Virus record (IMG/VR): IMGVR_UViG_3300050122_000171
Span: 1-29,935 of that record
Length of the DNA: 29,935 nt
Direction: 5' to 3' (one strand)
Origin: a virus
The number at the start of each line of letters is the position of its first letter. Within the stretch, counting starts at the first letter, position 1. The notes beneath the pieces are model-generated. The model searched no databases and was not told where the DNA came from. It was given only the letters and a program-made list of their open reading frames with translations. Below are positions 5,334-13,578 of this stretch, in pieces. The position numbers and the translations under genes were made by a program.

Positions 5334-7250
5334 ATGGCAGGTTGGTCCCACGAGAAACGAGTGGCGTTTGAGGAGGCGTTTTATTCCTATTTGAACAGCT
5401 GCGAGATCAATTCCAAGGATCACGGCGAGCCTATCATTCTCGGCGCGCACCTGATGTACGGCCAGAAGGTGTTCGTCACTGCGATCTTCGACGGTCTTGA
5501 AAATGATATTCATGATTTTTTCTGCCTTAAAAGTCGGCAGCTGGGCATCACAACCATCATCAGAGCGCTATGCGCCTTCTTCCTCGGCGTTCATCGCGGA
5601 CTTACGGGCGTCCTTGTTTTCGATACCAACGAGAACAAAAACCTCGCTCGTGACGAACTCGTAACTATTATCAAAGCGCTTCCCGCCCGGTTGAAATTCC
5701 CCGGTATTGGAAAAGACAATCGCGACGGTTTGACGCTTACCAATTCGTCCAAAATTCTGTTCAAGTCGGCTGGCATCAAGAAAACGAAAACTTCCGGAAC
5801 GCTAGGCAGATCGGTCGGCGCGTCCCTGGCGCACCTATCGGAAATTTGCTCGTTCGATAACGAAGAAGGGTTGGTCTCGTTTCAGGAGTCGCTGTCCGAC
5901 GTCAACCCAAACCGATTGTACATTCGCGAATCCACCGCTCGCGGTCCGAATATGTGGAAGCGCATGTGGGATACAGCGCGTAGCGATACACTGCATTGCG
6001 TTTGTGTCTTCATCGGCTGGTGGGCCAAGGATAGCCACCGCATCGACCGCACCGAACGCGATTGGGAATTCTACGGCGTCCAGCCGCCGACCCATGAGGA
6101 ACAGTACAAGATCGACCTCGTCAAGAAGCTCTACAATTTCGACGTAAGCCCGGAACAGCTGGCGTGGTATCGCAGGGCTATGGATCCCGCTTCGTCGGAG
6201 GAAGGCGATGTCGAAGCTGGCTTCGAGGCGAGTTCGTTCCAGAAGCAGGAGCAGCCATGGGATGAGGAAGAAGCTTTCCAGATCACCGGCAGCATCTTCT
6301 TCGCTGGCGAAAGCCTCAAGGATCAATCCGACAAGTGGGTGAGTAAAAAATTCGTGCCGTATATGTTTTTGGGCGGCGCCGAATTTTCCGACATGAAAAT
6401 TTACAAGGCCGAAAACACTCGTAATATCGAATTGAAGGTTTGGGATCCGCCGGCCAGAGAGGCGATCTACATCGTCAGTATCGATCCGGCGTTCGGAGAG
6501 AACGAACACAATGACAGATCGGCCATCCAGGTATTGCGCTGCTACGCCGACGGCATTGACCAAGTCGCCGAGTATGCGTACCCGCTGATTTCAACCAAAC
6601 ATCTTGCGCATGCCGCAGCGGGCATCATGGCATGGTACGGCAATGAGCCGTTCAACGAAATTTACTACATCCTCGAGATCAACGGCCCCGGCGGTGCGGT
6701 GCTTCAGGAATTGAAATCGCTTAAATTCCAGATCGAGAACGGCTACGCTCCGATGGAGGAGCAGGGCCTGAAGAATATTTTTGTCAATGTAAAACAGTTC
6801 ATCTATCAGCGTCCGGATTCGTTGTCAGGAGGCGGCTCGGCATGGCATTGGAAAACTAGTTCGGCACTCAAGGTGGTTATTTTCGAGGAATTGCGCGGCT
6901 TTGTCGGCAACGGACAGTTTCGAATCCGGTCCCACGACCTGATCGAGGAAATGAAAACGATTGCCCGCGACGGCGACACCATCGAGGGTGAGGGCGGCGG
7001 GGCCCACGACGATCGAGTGATGGCAGCAGCGATGGGCACCCACTACTGGGATTCCAAGATCCGGCGTAACCTGATCATGCAAAAGCGGACGAGAGAGGCG
7101 GAAAAGGTAAAAATCCAGCGCTCGGTCATTGACCAGACCGTTTTGTTCAATCAGAACATGATGTCGGCGTTCATGGGAACCAAGGCCAAGTCCCGGGTTC
7201 AGCAACAGCAACTGGCGATGAAGAACGCGTGGCGCTACGGACGGAGATAG
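5334..7250 (+). CDS. terL: Terminase large subunit
   Basis: The 638-residue packaging motor cuts concatemeric phage DNA and drives it into the prohead. The ATPase half shows the terminase-type Walker A, KSRQLGITT (residues 66-74), in which Arg-Gln replaces the classical GK pair, and a Walker B-like LAHLSEI near 165-171. RESTARG at 198-204 is a likely coupling motif. The C-terminal nuclease has three acidic sites: SIDPAFGENEHND with D384, EINGPGG with E448, and GGAHDDRVMAAAM with D559/D560. Length and order are normal. The gene is followed after one base by the zinc-ribbon gene and then the portal. No small-subunit gene is recognisable nearby. The start has no strong ribosome site. Confidence 0.95.
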   Translation: MAGWSHEKRVAFEEAFYSYLNSCEINSKDHGEPIILGAHLMYGQKVFVTAIFDGLENDIHDFFCLKSRQLGITTIIRALCAFFLGVHRGLTGVLVFDTNENKNLARDELVTIIKALPARLKFPGIGKDNRDGLTLTNSSKILFKSAGIKKTKTSGTLGRSVGASLAHLSEICSFDNEEGLVSFQESLSDVNPNRLYIRESTARGPNMWKRMWDTARSDTLHCVCVFIGWWAKDSHRIDRTERDWEFYGVQPPTHEEQYKIDLVKKLYNFDVSPEQLAWYRRAMDPASSEEGDVEAGFEASSFQKQEQPWDEEEAFQITGSIFFAGESLKDQSDKWVSKKFVPYMFLGGAEFSDMKIYKAENTRNIELKVWDPPAREAIYIVSIDPAFGENEHNDRSAIQVLRCYADGIDQVAEYAYPLISTKHLAHAAAGIMAWYGNEPFNEIYYILEINGPGGAVLQELKSLKFQIENGYAPMEEQGLKNIFVNVKQFIYQRPDSLSGGGSAWHWKTSSALKVVIFEELRGFVGNGQFRIRSHDLIEEMKTIARDGDTIEGEGGGAHDDRVMAAAMGTHYWDSKIRRNLIMQKRTREAEKVKIQRSVIDQTVLFNQNMMSAFMGTKAKSRVQQQQLAMKNAWRYGRR

Positions 7251-7251
7251 T

Positions 7252-7797
7252 ATGGCGGTGGTTCTCAGATGCCCGGCCTGCCGGGATAAATTCAAATACG
7301 ACGTCAGCGAGGGCTGGCCGACGTACTGTCCGCTGTGCGCCACCGACATCAACAACTACCGCGCCGACGACGATGTGGTGATGCCGGCCTTTCTGTCCCA
7401 GAAATCCAAGAACAACGACGCCGTGGCCCGGCAGATCATGGACGGGTCGGAAACCCGCGCCGAGATGGCAGCGTCGATGGCCGGGGTGCCCGCCAGTGAG
7501 ATGGCCAGCCTCAAGGTTACCAACCTGAACGACCGCAACGACACCCAGTTTTCGGCCCCTGAGGTCCACAACCCCGTCACTGAACGAATGGCTGCGATGC
7601 AGGCTGCCGGCATGCCCACAGGCTTCGGCACCAATGCCGCCGATGCCATGGCCCGCGCTGCGGCCGCCCACACTGGAGATGCCCCCTACGCTGGCCTGCG
7701 CGAGCGCAATCGCCTCCAGCGCCTGATGCAGCCGATCGGGCAGGCCCCGCTGCCCAAGCAGATCACCGATAATCCAAACTACAGGTCGCCGGTATGA
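7252..7797 (+). CDS. Zinc-ribbon phage protein between terminase and portal
   Basis: The 181-residue protein opens with a zinc ribbon: Cys7-Pro-Ala-Cys10 and Cys26-Pro-Leu-Cys29. The rest is Ala/Met-rich and probably mostly helical or disordered, ending in an LPKQITDNPNYRSPV tail. It begins one base after the terminase stop, and its own stop overlaps the portal start (ATGA). This fixed position in the packaging module suggests a role in packaging or portal assembly, but I know of no assigned function. Confidence 0.7.
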   Translation: MAVVLRCPACRDKFKYDVSEGWPTYCPLCATDINNYRADDDVVMPAFLSQKSKNNDAVARQIMDGSETRAEMAASMAGVPASEMASLKVTNLNDRNDTQFSAPEVHNPVTERMAAMQAAGMPTGFGTNAADAMARAAAAHTGDAPYAGLRERNRLQRLMQPIGQAPLPKQITDNPNYRSPV

Positions 7798-9518
7798 TCC
7801 CGATCCCGACAGGCGAACAGAAGCTCATCCCGTTCGCGAACGAACTGATCGAGACCTGCCGGGTCAGCCAGGCCAATCGCGCAGCATACTACCGCCTGCT
7901 CAACCAGGTCGCCGAGACCGGCCGCCCGGACGGCAGCAAGGCGCTCATCAACATGATGAACAGCCACCTTGAGCGCACCGCTTCGCATTTGTTCTCGCCA
8001 GTTGAACTGAAATTCGCTTACGACTTCGACAATGACTACGACGCCGCCACCATCAAGCGTGGGCAGGTCGCCGCCAAGCATTTGACCCGGCACTGGGAGC
8101 GGCAGGGCCTCGGCCATCTGTTCGGACAAGGCGTCTACGAGAGCTTGAAGTACGGCGCTTCGATCATGAAGCAGTGGCCGAAGTCCGAAGGATCGGTCGA
8201 CAAGGAGCGCATCAGCTACGAGACCAAGCTGGTCCGTCCATGGAATTTCGGCGTTTACAAGGAATCCGAGCAGGCAATCGACAAACAGGAAGCGCTTTGC
8301 GAGACCTCGTACCTCACCGGCCCCGAGGTGTGGCAGCGGATTTACCGGCTGCCGGACGCCAAAAAACTCTACGAGCAGATCATGGTGCACGGCTCGATGG
8401 GACAGTCCGCGGGCAGCGGCCCGGATAGCTTCTTCCATCAGGTGCTGTCGATCTCCCAGATCAGTACCGGCGTGCAGGGCGCCACCCGCCCGCTGCCGGG
8501 CGGCATTGTCCAGCTCGGTAACGACCCGAATTACCCGACGATCACGCCGACCGACGGCGCCCCGACCGTGAAATTCCACGAGCTGTGGGTCAAGGGCGAG
8601 GACGACTACAAGGTGATCCAGATTGTCGAACCCGATCTGCTCGTCACCCGGTTCAAGCTGTCGAACCTGATCGGCATCGAGCAGACCCAGCCGTACCGCA
8701 TCATCCAACCGAACCCGATGGTCGACTGGTTCTGGGGCCGAAGCGAGTTGATCGACCTGATCGAGCCGCAGGGTTTCCTTGCGATGCTGTGCGACGATCT
8801 CAAGCGGCTGATCGGTTTGCAGATCGACAAGATACTCGCCTTCAAGGGCGACAACACCATTACCGACGAAGCCTACGGGCAATTCCGGCAGGCAGGCTAT
8901 CTCAACCTCGGCCAGGGCGGTGGCGTGGAAGACCTGACGCCGAAATTCCCGGCCGAACTGATGCCGATCATCGAATACGTGCAGGAGCAGATCAACAACC
9001 TCGGCAATTTCCCCGAGGTGATGCAGGGCAAGGGCGAGTCGGGCGTCCGCGCCGGCGCCCACGCGGATACGCTGCTGAAGACCGCCTCATCGGTTCACCG
9101 TGACAGCGCACTTCTGCTGGAGCATCAATGCGCGGCTTGCGCCGACCTCACCATGACGATGATGGAGGCCAAGGAGGACCGCAAGTTCTGGGTCAATCCG
9201 GAGAAGATGGACGACAACTTCATGCTGACTGACTTGCCGGAAGACTGGCGCATCACGGTCGACAGTCATTCGTCATCGCCGATCTTCGCCGACGAAGCCA
9301 CGCAGTTGCTGTTCCAGTTGCGCAAGCAGGGCGACATCGACGGCGAATTCCTCATCGACCACACCGCGGTGCCTGACAAGGAGTCAGCGAAAGCGTCGTT
9401 ACGCCTGCGCAAGAAGGAAGGCGCGGCGATGCAGGAGAAGCTGATGAAGGAAGTGTCGCCGGAAGGCAAGGACAAGGTGATCGAGAAATTACTCGGCGGC
9501 CATGCCGGGCATCACTGA
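7794..9518 (+). CDS. Portal protein (head-tail connector)
   Basis: This 574-residue protein should form the ring at the capsid vertex through which DNA enters and leaves. Position directly after terL and size fit podovirus-type portals. Visible signs include an N-terminal helical region followed by MMNSHLERTASHLFSP (54-69), the stem/clip boundary-like NPMVDWFWGRSELIDLI at about 307-323 (compare the 'P...FWG.S..D.I' signature of connectors), and a long helical region with GVRAGAHADTLLKT near 418-431. The charged C-terminus ends in a His-rich GGHAGHH. It overlaps the preceding gene by 4 bp. Its stop overlaps the end of the antisense DUF6527-like gene. Confidence 0.9.
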   Translation: MIPIPTGEQKLIPFANELIETCRVSQANRAAYYRLLNQVAETGRPDGSKALINMMNSHLERTASHLFSPVELKFAYDFDNDYDAATIKRGQVAAKHLTRHWERQGLGHLFGQGVYESLKYGASIMKQWPKSEGSVDKERISYETKLVRPWNFGVYKESEQAIDKQEALCETSYLTGPEVWQRIYRLPDAKKLYEQIMVHGSMGQSAGSGPDSFFHQVLSISQISTGVQGATRPLPGGIVQLGNDPNYPTITPTDGAPTVKFHELWVKGEDDYKVIQIVEPDLLVTRFKLSNLIGIEQTQPYRIIQPNPMVDWFWGRSELIDLIEPQGFLAMLCDDLKRLIGLQIDKILAFKGDNTITDEAYGQFRQAGYLNLGQGGGVEDLTPKFPAELMPIIEYVQEQINNLGNFPEVMQGKGESGVRAGAHADTLLKTASSVHRDSALLLEHQCAACADLTMTMMEAKEDRKFWVNPEKMDDNFMLTDLPEDWRITVDSHSSSPIFADEATQLLFQLRKQGDIDGEFLIDHTAVPDKESAKASLRLRKKEGAAMQEKLMKEVSPEGKDKVIEKLLGGHAGHH

Positions 9519-9883
9519 TTGTCGCTATCCATCGTGTGAGGCGGAAGATCGGGCAGTGGAAGTGTCTGCCCCGCAAGAGCATGCGTGCAATCAGGGCTAA
9601 ACTGTACCATGCCGCCCTTGATGAAGGTGTGACATCGACTGCATTCGAACACCGCAGGCTTGTCCGGGTGTGCCGCATTATAGGTGCACCAGCAATTTGG
9701 CCCCTTCCATCCAGGCAAAAAATGACCGCTTGTTACGAGAACAGATGGCGAAAAGGTCGGCGCCTCAAGGTTTCCGTCAAACATCCAGCCGGAGGTAACG
9801 ACGTGCATTTCCTCGCAGCCCTGACACCAATAGGAAAAACTACCGCCCGCTATACTGCGAAGCTTAGTTGATATTTTACTCAT
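9512..9883 (-). CDS. DUF6527-like small phage protein (Cys-rich)
   Basis: With ATG 9883 the protein has 123 residues (GTG 9886 adds one). It shows the recognisable pattern of a widespread small phage protein group: YWCQGCEEMHVV, then GNLEAPTFSPSV, a CHTF in the middle, and DCTHALAGQTLPLPDLPP near the end. I associate this with DUF6527; some members are mislabelled as ammonia monooxygenase. The Cys and His residues suggest metal binding, and the function is unknown. It is the last gene of a three-gene minus-strand cassette: its ATG overlaps the upstream gene's TGA. Its 3' end overlaps the end of the portal gene by a few bases. Confidence 0.7.
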   Translation of the reverse strand: MSKISTKLRSIAGGSFSYWCQGCEEMHVVTSGWMFDGNLEAPTFSPSVLVTSGHFLPGWKGPNCWCTYNAAHPDKPAVFECSRCHTFIKGGMVQFSPDCTHALAGQTLPLPDLPPHTMDSDNQ

Positions 9884-10233
9884 CACTGAGCCCGGAAGTT
9901 CGGCGCGATCACGCTCGGCCCCTGCTGCGCCGATCGGATAACCGGATCGGTTGCCGCCCGCTGCTTGGCCTTGATCTCACCGCGCGCGTTGTCGAGGCTG
10001 CGGAAGATGCGGGCTTCCATCACCTGTTCGGTGTCCTCGAGCATGATGCCGGTAGCAGCACCAGCAGCGAACACGGCAATTTGACCGAAGTCATCTTCAA
10101 CGCGGAAGGCAACATTGCCGTCGACAATAGCGCAGTCGGCAGTATTGAAAGCGCTGTCGGCTTTTTCTTTTTCCTTGAAAAGCAGTGACCACACCATTGC
10201 GCTCGGACCGAAATGAATCGTCAGGCTGTACAT
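9883..10233 (-). CDS. Hypothetical protein in antisense cassette
   Basis: ATG 10233, preceded by AAGGG on its strand, gives a 116-residue protein; the longer open frame upstream is a shadow of the HTH gene. It begins with MYSLTIHFGPSAMVWSLLF, continues with beta-like segments (CAIVDGNVAFRVEDDFGQIAVF), has a helix around EDTEQVMEARIFRSLDNARGEI, and ends in a polar tail. The EDDFGQ...A pattern recalls small phage proteins of unknown role. It lies 4 bases after the HTH gene stop and is translationally coupled to the DUF6527-like gene. Confidence 0.6.
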   Translation of the reverse strand: MYSLTIHFGPSAMVWSLLFKEKEKADSAFNTADCAIVDGNVAFRVEDDFGQIAVFAAGAATGIMLEDTEQVMEARIFRSLDNARGEIKAKQRAATDPVIRSAQQGPSVIAPNFRAQ

Positions 10234-10237
10234 TTTT

Positions 10238-10450
10238 CTACCCTTGCTTGGAGCCGTTGGCCCACTGGATGAATTCTTCGCGGGGGAATCGCCAGCCACC
10301 TTTTGTTTTTCCGGCGAGGCGGAAGGCGGGCGGTTTGTTTTTTCGCATCTTGAGATAGCTGTACAGCGTGCCGGTGGTGACGCCGACGTAGTTCGCTGCT
10401 TCTTTGGCGGTGAACCAGGGTTTGGCTGGCGAAGATTTGTTGATTTCCAT
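10238..10450 (-). CDS. Helix-turn-helix DNA-binding protein (excisionase/HTH_17 type)
   Basis: The 70-residue protein has the layout of excisionase-family winged-helix proteins: WFTAKEAANYVGVTTGTLYSYL (about 12-33) as helix-turn-helix, a basic turn with KMRKNKPPAF, and the wing GGWRFPREEFIQWANG (51-66). It is likely a DNA-binding regulator or directionality factor. It is the first gene of the minus-strand cassette, so it may control that cassette or the divergent head genes. Its start is preceded by GGGAAG. No operator can be assigned with confidence, although the 150 bases upstream hold short inverted repeats. Confidence 0.75.
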   Translation of the reverse strand: MEINKSSPAKPWFTAKEAANYVGVTTGTLYSYLKMRKNKPPAFRLAGKTKGGWRFPREEFIQWANGSKQG

Positions 10451-10600
10451 AAAAAACGAGCTTCCCGGTCAAATTCCATGAGAAACCTACAAGTCCCGTG
10501 GAAGGCTGTCAATTCCGCCTCTCGCCTTCCGAGCGGAACCAAACGAGGTTGCCCAAGCACGAAGACCGTGCGGTCACACCACTCAAACAGGAGTCGAGCC

Positions 10601-10645
10601 ATGATCGAACGAGCCCGTCGCGGCAAGCGCAAGCACCGCAAGTGA
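10601..10645 (+). CDS. 14-residue basic peptide ORF
   Basis: ATG 10601 opens a 14-codon frame, MIERARRGKRKHRK, ending at TGA 10643-10645. It has a near-ideal ribosome site, AGGAG at 10589-10593, seven bases before the ATG. The next gene starts seven bases after its stop and has no visible ribosome site of its own. That pairing suggests a leader peptide feeding ribosomes to the 10653 gene, or a real tiny basic protein. Ten of 14 residues are charged or His. It is far too short to judge by homology. Confidence 0.45.
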   Translation: MIERARRGKRKHRK

Positions 10646-10652
10646 ACTGCTG

Positions 10653-11054
10653 ATGCCGACCCCAGCTCCCGCAGCGCCGGGTGCCGCCCCTCCGGGCGGA
10701 CAGCCTCAGCAGCCTCCCTTCGGACAGACCCCGGCCACGGGATCGACTCCGAACAAGGGCTACGAAGCTGCCGGCATGCAGAAGCTGGGTGTCGTCGTCA
10801 AGCAACTGGAATCCATCCTGCCTGAACTCGGCGCTTCCTCGGAAGCCGGCCAGGCGGTTCTCAAAGCCCTCAACTCTCTCGTCAAGTTCGTCCCCGCCGG
10901 ATCCGTCACGCCGGCCGCGCAAAAGAATTCGATCGAAGCCCAGCAGCGATCCATGCAGCAGAACAATCAGCAGATGATGGCTTTGAAGCAGCGTATGGCG
11001 CAGGGCGCCGCCGGTGGCGGCCAGCCCCAGCCCGGACAGGGAGCCGCCGCGTGA
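10653..11054 (+). CDS. Pro/Gln-rich phage head-module protein
   Basis: The 133-residue protein has a disordered Pro/Gly/Gln-rich N-terminus (to about 40), a central helical part (MQKLGVVVKQLESILPEL, then AVLKALNSLVKFV), and a Gln/Met-rich coiled-coil-like segment with QQRSMQQNNQQMMALKQRM. It ends in another Gly/Gln/Pro tail. It lies between portal and scaffold, where podoviruses often have small head-assembly proteins. No family recognised. Its stop overlaps the GTG of the following gene, and it probably depends on upstream translation for initiation. Confidence 0.6.
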   Translation: MPTPAPAAPGAAPPGGQPQQPPFGQTPATGSTPNKGYEAAGMQKLGVVVKQLESILPELGASSEAGQAVLKALNSLVKFVPAGSVTPAAQKNSIEAQQRSMQQNNQQMMALKQRMAQGAAGGGQPQPGQGAAA

Positions 11055-11230
11055 CCGACCTTTTCAAGACCGTTGTCGAGATGCCGCCCAGAAGCGGTTC
11101 GTCGCAGGTCGTGCGCACCGCGCAGACCCGGATCGACATGCACGAGAATTACGAGTCGGCGATGAACATTCCCGACAAGAACATGAGCGTCGTAAATTTG
11201 GCCCCGGTCAATCGCGGCAAACACTACTGA
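11051..11230 (+). CDS. Small head-module protein
   Basis: A 59-residue protein starting at GTG 11051, overlapping the preceding TGA (GTGA). It reads VTDLFKTVVEMPPRSGSS at the N-terminus, has RIDMHENYESAMNIPDKN in the middle, and ends NRGKHY. The coupling, consistent high-GC codon use and a following gene with a clean AGGAG site at the usual distance support a real gene. The function is unknown. Confidence 0.6.
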   Translation: MTDLFKTVVEMPPRSGSSQVVRTAQTRIDMHENYESAMNIPDKNMSVVNLAPVNRGKHY

Positions 11231-11240
11231 AGGAGTGGCT

Positions 11241-11429
11241 ATGTCGAACGTCAACATTTTCCAGAACAATGCCAAGAGCATTCCGACCTCCGACGAGCAG
11301 ATCGTCCGGGTCAACATGGAGCAGATCGACATCGGCGGGCGCAAGTCGCACCTGCCCGGGCAGGAGAAGTCCGGTGCCCTGACCTTGTCCCACGTTCCGA
11401 ACGGCAGTTCGATGCCGGGGACCAAGTAA
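11241..11429 (+). CDS. Small head-module protein
   Basis: ATG 11241, with GAAGGAG eight bases upstream, gives 62 residues: SNVNIFQNNAKSIPTSDE, then VNMEQIDIGGRKSHLPGQ, then a Gly/Ser/Pro tail. A start at 11235 would add two residues but would sit closer to the ribosome site. It is polar with short strand-like pieces. No family recognised. It lies one base before the scaffold-like gene in the same operon. Confidence 0.6.
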   Translation: MSNVNIFQNNAKSIPTSDEQIVRVNMEQIDIGGRKSHLPGQEKSGALTLSHVPNGSSMPGTK

Positions 11430-11430
11430 C

Positions 11431-12024
11431 ATGCCGAAGATCGTTGAGGTCGACGAGGCCGAGTACAACCAGATGGTCGCCCTTCGAGGCGTGGCTTCGA
11501 AGATCGTCGCCAACCCGGCCGCGCGCCGCCAGCTTGAGCAGGCGCATAAACTGGTCGACCCGAACGCTTCCACCCCGATGCTCGATCAGGAGCGCTTGCA
11601 GAACGAGCCGCTGACCGCGCTCAAGACCGAGATGCAGGCCAAGATCGACAAGCTGGAAAAAGAGCGCGAGGACGAGAAGCGTGAGAACGCGCTGACCGCG
11701 ATTGCCGGCCGCCAGACCGCTGATTTCGCCAAGCTGCGCAAGGAAGGTTATACCGACGAGGGTATCGCCGCCATCCAGAAGCTGATGGAAGACGAGGGCA
11801 TCACCAAGGTGAACAATGCCGTCGCCATCTTCGAGCGCAACAATCCCCCGCAGATGCCGGCCACCCCGCAGGGCGGGATGACGGGCACCTCATGGGGGTT
11901 CGCCGACGTCAACGACAACACCGACAATTTGATCAAGGAACTGATCGGGTCGAAGGGCGAAAACAACAGTGTTACGGACCGCATGGCGGCGCAGGCATTG
12001 CAAGATTTTCGGGGTCGTCGTTGA
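11431..12024 (+). CDS. Probable capsid scaffolding protein
   Basis: The 197-residue protein is charged and strongly helical, with a coiled-coil stretch of about 62-90 (TALKTEMQAKIDKLEKERED and onward) and further helices around KLRKEGYTDEGIAAIQKLMEDEG. A Pro/Gln linker (PPQMPATPQGG) precedes a short C-terminal helix ending in DFRGRR. Position before the capsid gene, charge and coiled coil are those of scaffolds, which guide capsid assembly and then leave; sequence identity with known scaffolds cannot be judged here. The last 53 bases overlap the 3' end of the antisense HNH gene. Confidence 0.65.
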   Translation: MPKIVEVDEAEYNQMVALRGVASKIVANPAARRQLEQAHKLVDPNASTPMLDQERLQNEPLTALKTEMQAKIDKLEKEREDEKRENALTAIAGRQTADFAKLRKEGYTDEGIAAIQKLMEDEGITKVNNAVAIFERNNPPQMPATPQGGMTGTSWGFADVNDNTDNLIKELIGSKGENNSVTDRMAAQALQDFRGRR

Positions 12025-12490
12025 TATGCTGAACGCGGTGCAATTCATATCCGGCCACGCGCAGGAATTCGGGGTAGGCTTTTGCCATCTCGATGATGAA
12101 TTGTATTTTGTCGACGACTCGTTGCCCGCCCGGTTGCCGACTCGACCAAAGTTCGAGATTTTCAAGTCTGTTATCAGCACGTTGACCATTAACGTGATGC
12201 ACCGTTTCTTGGTCGGCCAACGGTCGGCCCAAATGTTTCGACATTACGTCACGGTGTTTGAGCACTTTCGACCCGTCGCGAAAATGCAAGCGAACGTAAC
12301 CAGTGGAATGCAGGTGCCCTTCGGGGTTGATAGGACGCCACGCGCGCCCTTTCCAGCCGCATTCTTTGCTGCAAAATTTCTGGCTTTTATCGTAGCTAGA
12401 ATGCCTACCGTCCAACGTCTTCATGAGACGTCGTTCTTTGGTTTTGCCACACAATCGGCATTGAAAAGTCGGAGCGGGTTTCTTGTTCAT
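11972..12490 (-). CDS. HNH endonuclease (homing type)
   Basis: This 172-residue protein on the opposite strand carries a zinc-finger-like N-terminus (Cys11, Cys14, Cys40, Cys44) and an HNH core, with VLKHRDVMSKHLGRPL at 76-91, ETVHHVNGQRADNRLENLEL at 95-114 and an RQPGGQRVVD tail. The HH pair at 98-99 and the N-x-R-x-x-N-R spacing are those of phage HNH_3 homing nucleases, which cut a target and promote their own spread. It sits between scaffold and capsid genes, a favoured location for such elements, and overlaps the scaffold 3' end. The late transcript would have to read through it antisense. Confidence 0.9.
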   Translation of the reverse strand: MNKKPAPTFQCRLCGKTKERRLMKTLDGRHSSYDKSQKFCSKECGWKGRAWRPINPEGHLHSTGYVRLHFRDGSKVLKHRDVMSKHLGRPLADQETVHHVNGQRADNRLENLELWSSRQPGGQRVVDKIQFIIEMAKAYPEFLRVAGYELHRVQHINDDPENLAMPAPPCGP

Positions 12491-12537
12491 GGAGAACAGT
12501 TACTCGATTCGTTTGCCGCTGTCAAAGGAGCAATTTG

Positions 12538-13578
12538 ATGCCGTTACCTGGCCTTGGTGTTTCGCCTGCAGCGGGGAGTCTTTACACTGAGCTTTCTGCC
12601 GTCACGAGACGTGCTTTCGTGCCAAAATTATTCGTTCAGCTGTACTTCGGATCGCCGACTTTGTTCTATATGACCGGCAATTCGCAGCGCGCGGCTGGCG
12701 GTCTGAATCAAGTTACGATTCCGATGCAAGCAAATTCCATGGTACAGGGTCAATTCACCGGCTACGGCGGCGGGTTCAACAGCCCCGTCATCACCCCCGG
12801 CGTCCAAAACGGTCAGTGGAATCTGGCTTACTGGGTGGTCCCGGTCCCCCTGCCCTTCGGCGAAACGGTGATTCAGGCCACCGAGCGCGAAATCAGCTTG
12901 CTCAAGACCCGCATGAACGACGTCTATGCGGTCACCCGGCAGAATTTCGCCCGCCTGTCCTTCACCAACAACTCTGCCAACCCCCTGCTTCCCGACAGCT
13001 TCTACAACGCCTTCGACGACGGCACCAACGTGCCGACCTACGGCGGCATCAACCGCAACGCGCAGGGCAATTCGGCCTTCAAGGGCCAGTACATCAATCT
13101 GAACTCCGGCACCTACTCGCAGGGCGCCGCGGGCTTCACCCGGGCTGGCATGGCCACGCTGCTGGCCGGCACCACCGACGCCGCCGGCGGCGAGGCGGTC
13201 ACCTTCGTGGTGATGAATCCGGGCGACTATGCCACCCTGAACAACACCTTCATCGGGGTCGAGACCCAGTACCTGAATCCGGGGCAGACCTACACGATGG
13301 ACACCGCGGTGCGGTCGTCGTTCCCGAACCTCAACGTCTCCGGCATCCCGATTTTCGCCGACCACTTCTGCCCGAAGGGCGAGATATTCGGCATCAACGT
13401 CAAGTACACCTCGATGTACATGAGCGAGGATGCCGCGTTCGACTTCTCGGGCTTCTACTCACTCGTTCCGCTCGGCCAGATCGGCCAGCAGGGCGTTGTG
13501 GTCTGCGGCTACGACATCATTTCCGCCAAGTCGGTTTCCGGCTTCCATGGGTACAACCTGCAAGGGAGCGCTTTCTAA
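12538..13578 (+). CDS. Major capsid protein
   Basis: ATG 12538 is chosen because AAAGGAG ends seven bases upstream; the TTG three bases earlier is less likely. The 346-residue protein has the features of HK97-fold capsid proteins: an N-terminal helix arm (SAVTRRAFVPKLFVQLY), a loop region rich in Gly and Gln, a spine-like helix with ATEREISLLKTRMNDVYAV, then an A-domain-like C-terminal half with FVVMNPGDYATLNN and KGEIFGINVKYTSMYMSED. Codon use is strongly biased to GC, as in highly expressed late genes. It forms the shell. Its stop overlaps the next ATG (TAATG). Confidence 0.85.
   Translation: MPLPGLGVSPAAGSLYTELSAVTRRAFVPKLFVQLYFGSPTLFYMTGNSQRAAGGLNQVTIPMQANSMVQGQFTGYGGGFNSPVITPGVQNGQWNLAYWVVPVPLPFGETVIQATEREISLLKTRMNDVYAVTRQNFARLSFTNNSANPLLPDSFYNAFDDGTNVPTYGGINRNAQGNSAFKGQYINLNSGTYSQGAAGFTRAGMATLLAGTTDAAGGEAVTFVVMNPGDYATLNNTFIGVETQYLNPGQTYTMDTAVRSSFPNLNVSGIPIFADHFCPKGEIFGINVKYTSMYMSEDAAFDFSGFYSLVPLGQIGQQGVVVCGYDIISAKSVSGFHGYNLQGSAF

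Noticed and set aside
7779-9062. 427-residue minus-strand open frame
   Set aside because: Antisense to the portal gene, with typical shadow composition.
10500-10530. Inverted repeat GGAAGGC/GCCTTCC upstream of the HTH gene
   Set aside because: Seven-base arms with a 17-base spacer are easily found by chance in this composition; no second copy to support an operator.
10564-10575. GACCG-TG-CGGTC short palindrome
   Set aside because: A five-base stem with a two-base loop is too weak to call a terminator or operator.
12816-13577. Upstream part of the open frame leading into the 13578 gene
   Set aside because: It lies inside the capsid gene in another frame and reads as Arg/His/Pro-rich noise; the real start is the TAATG at 13578.
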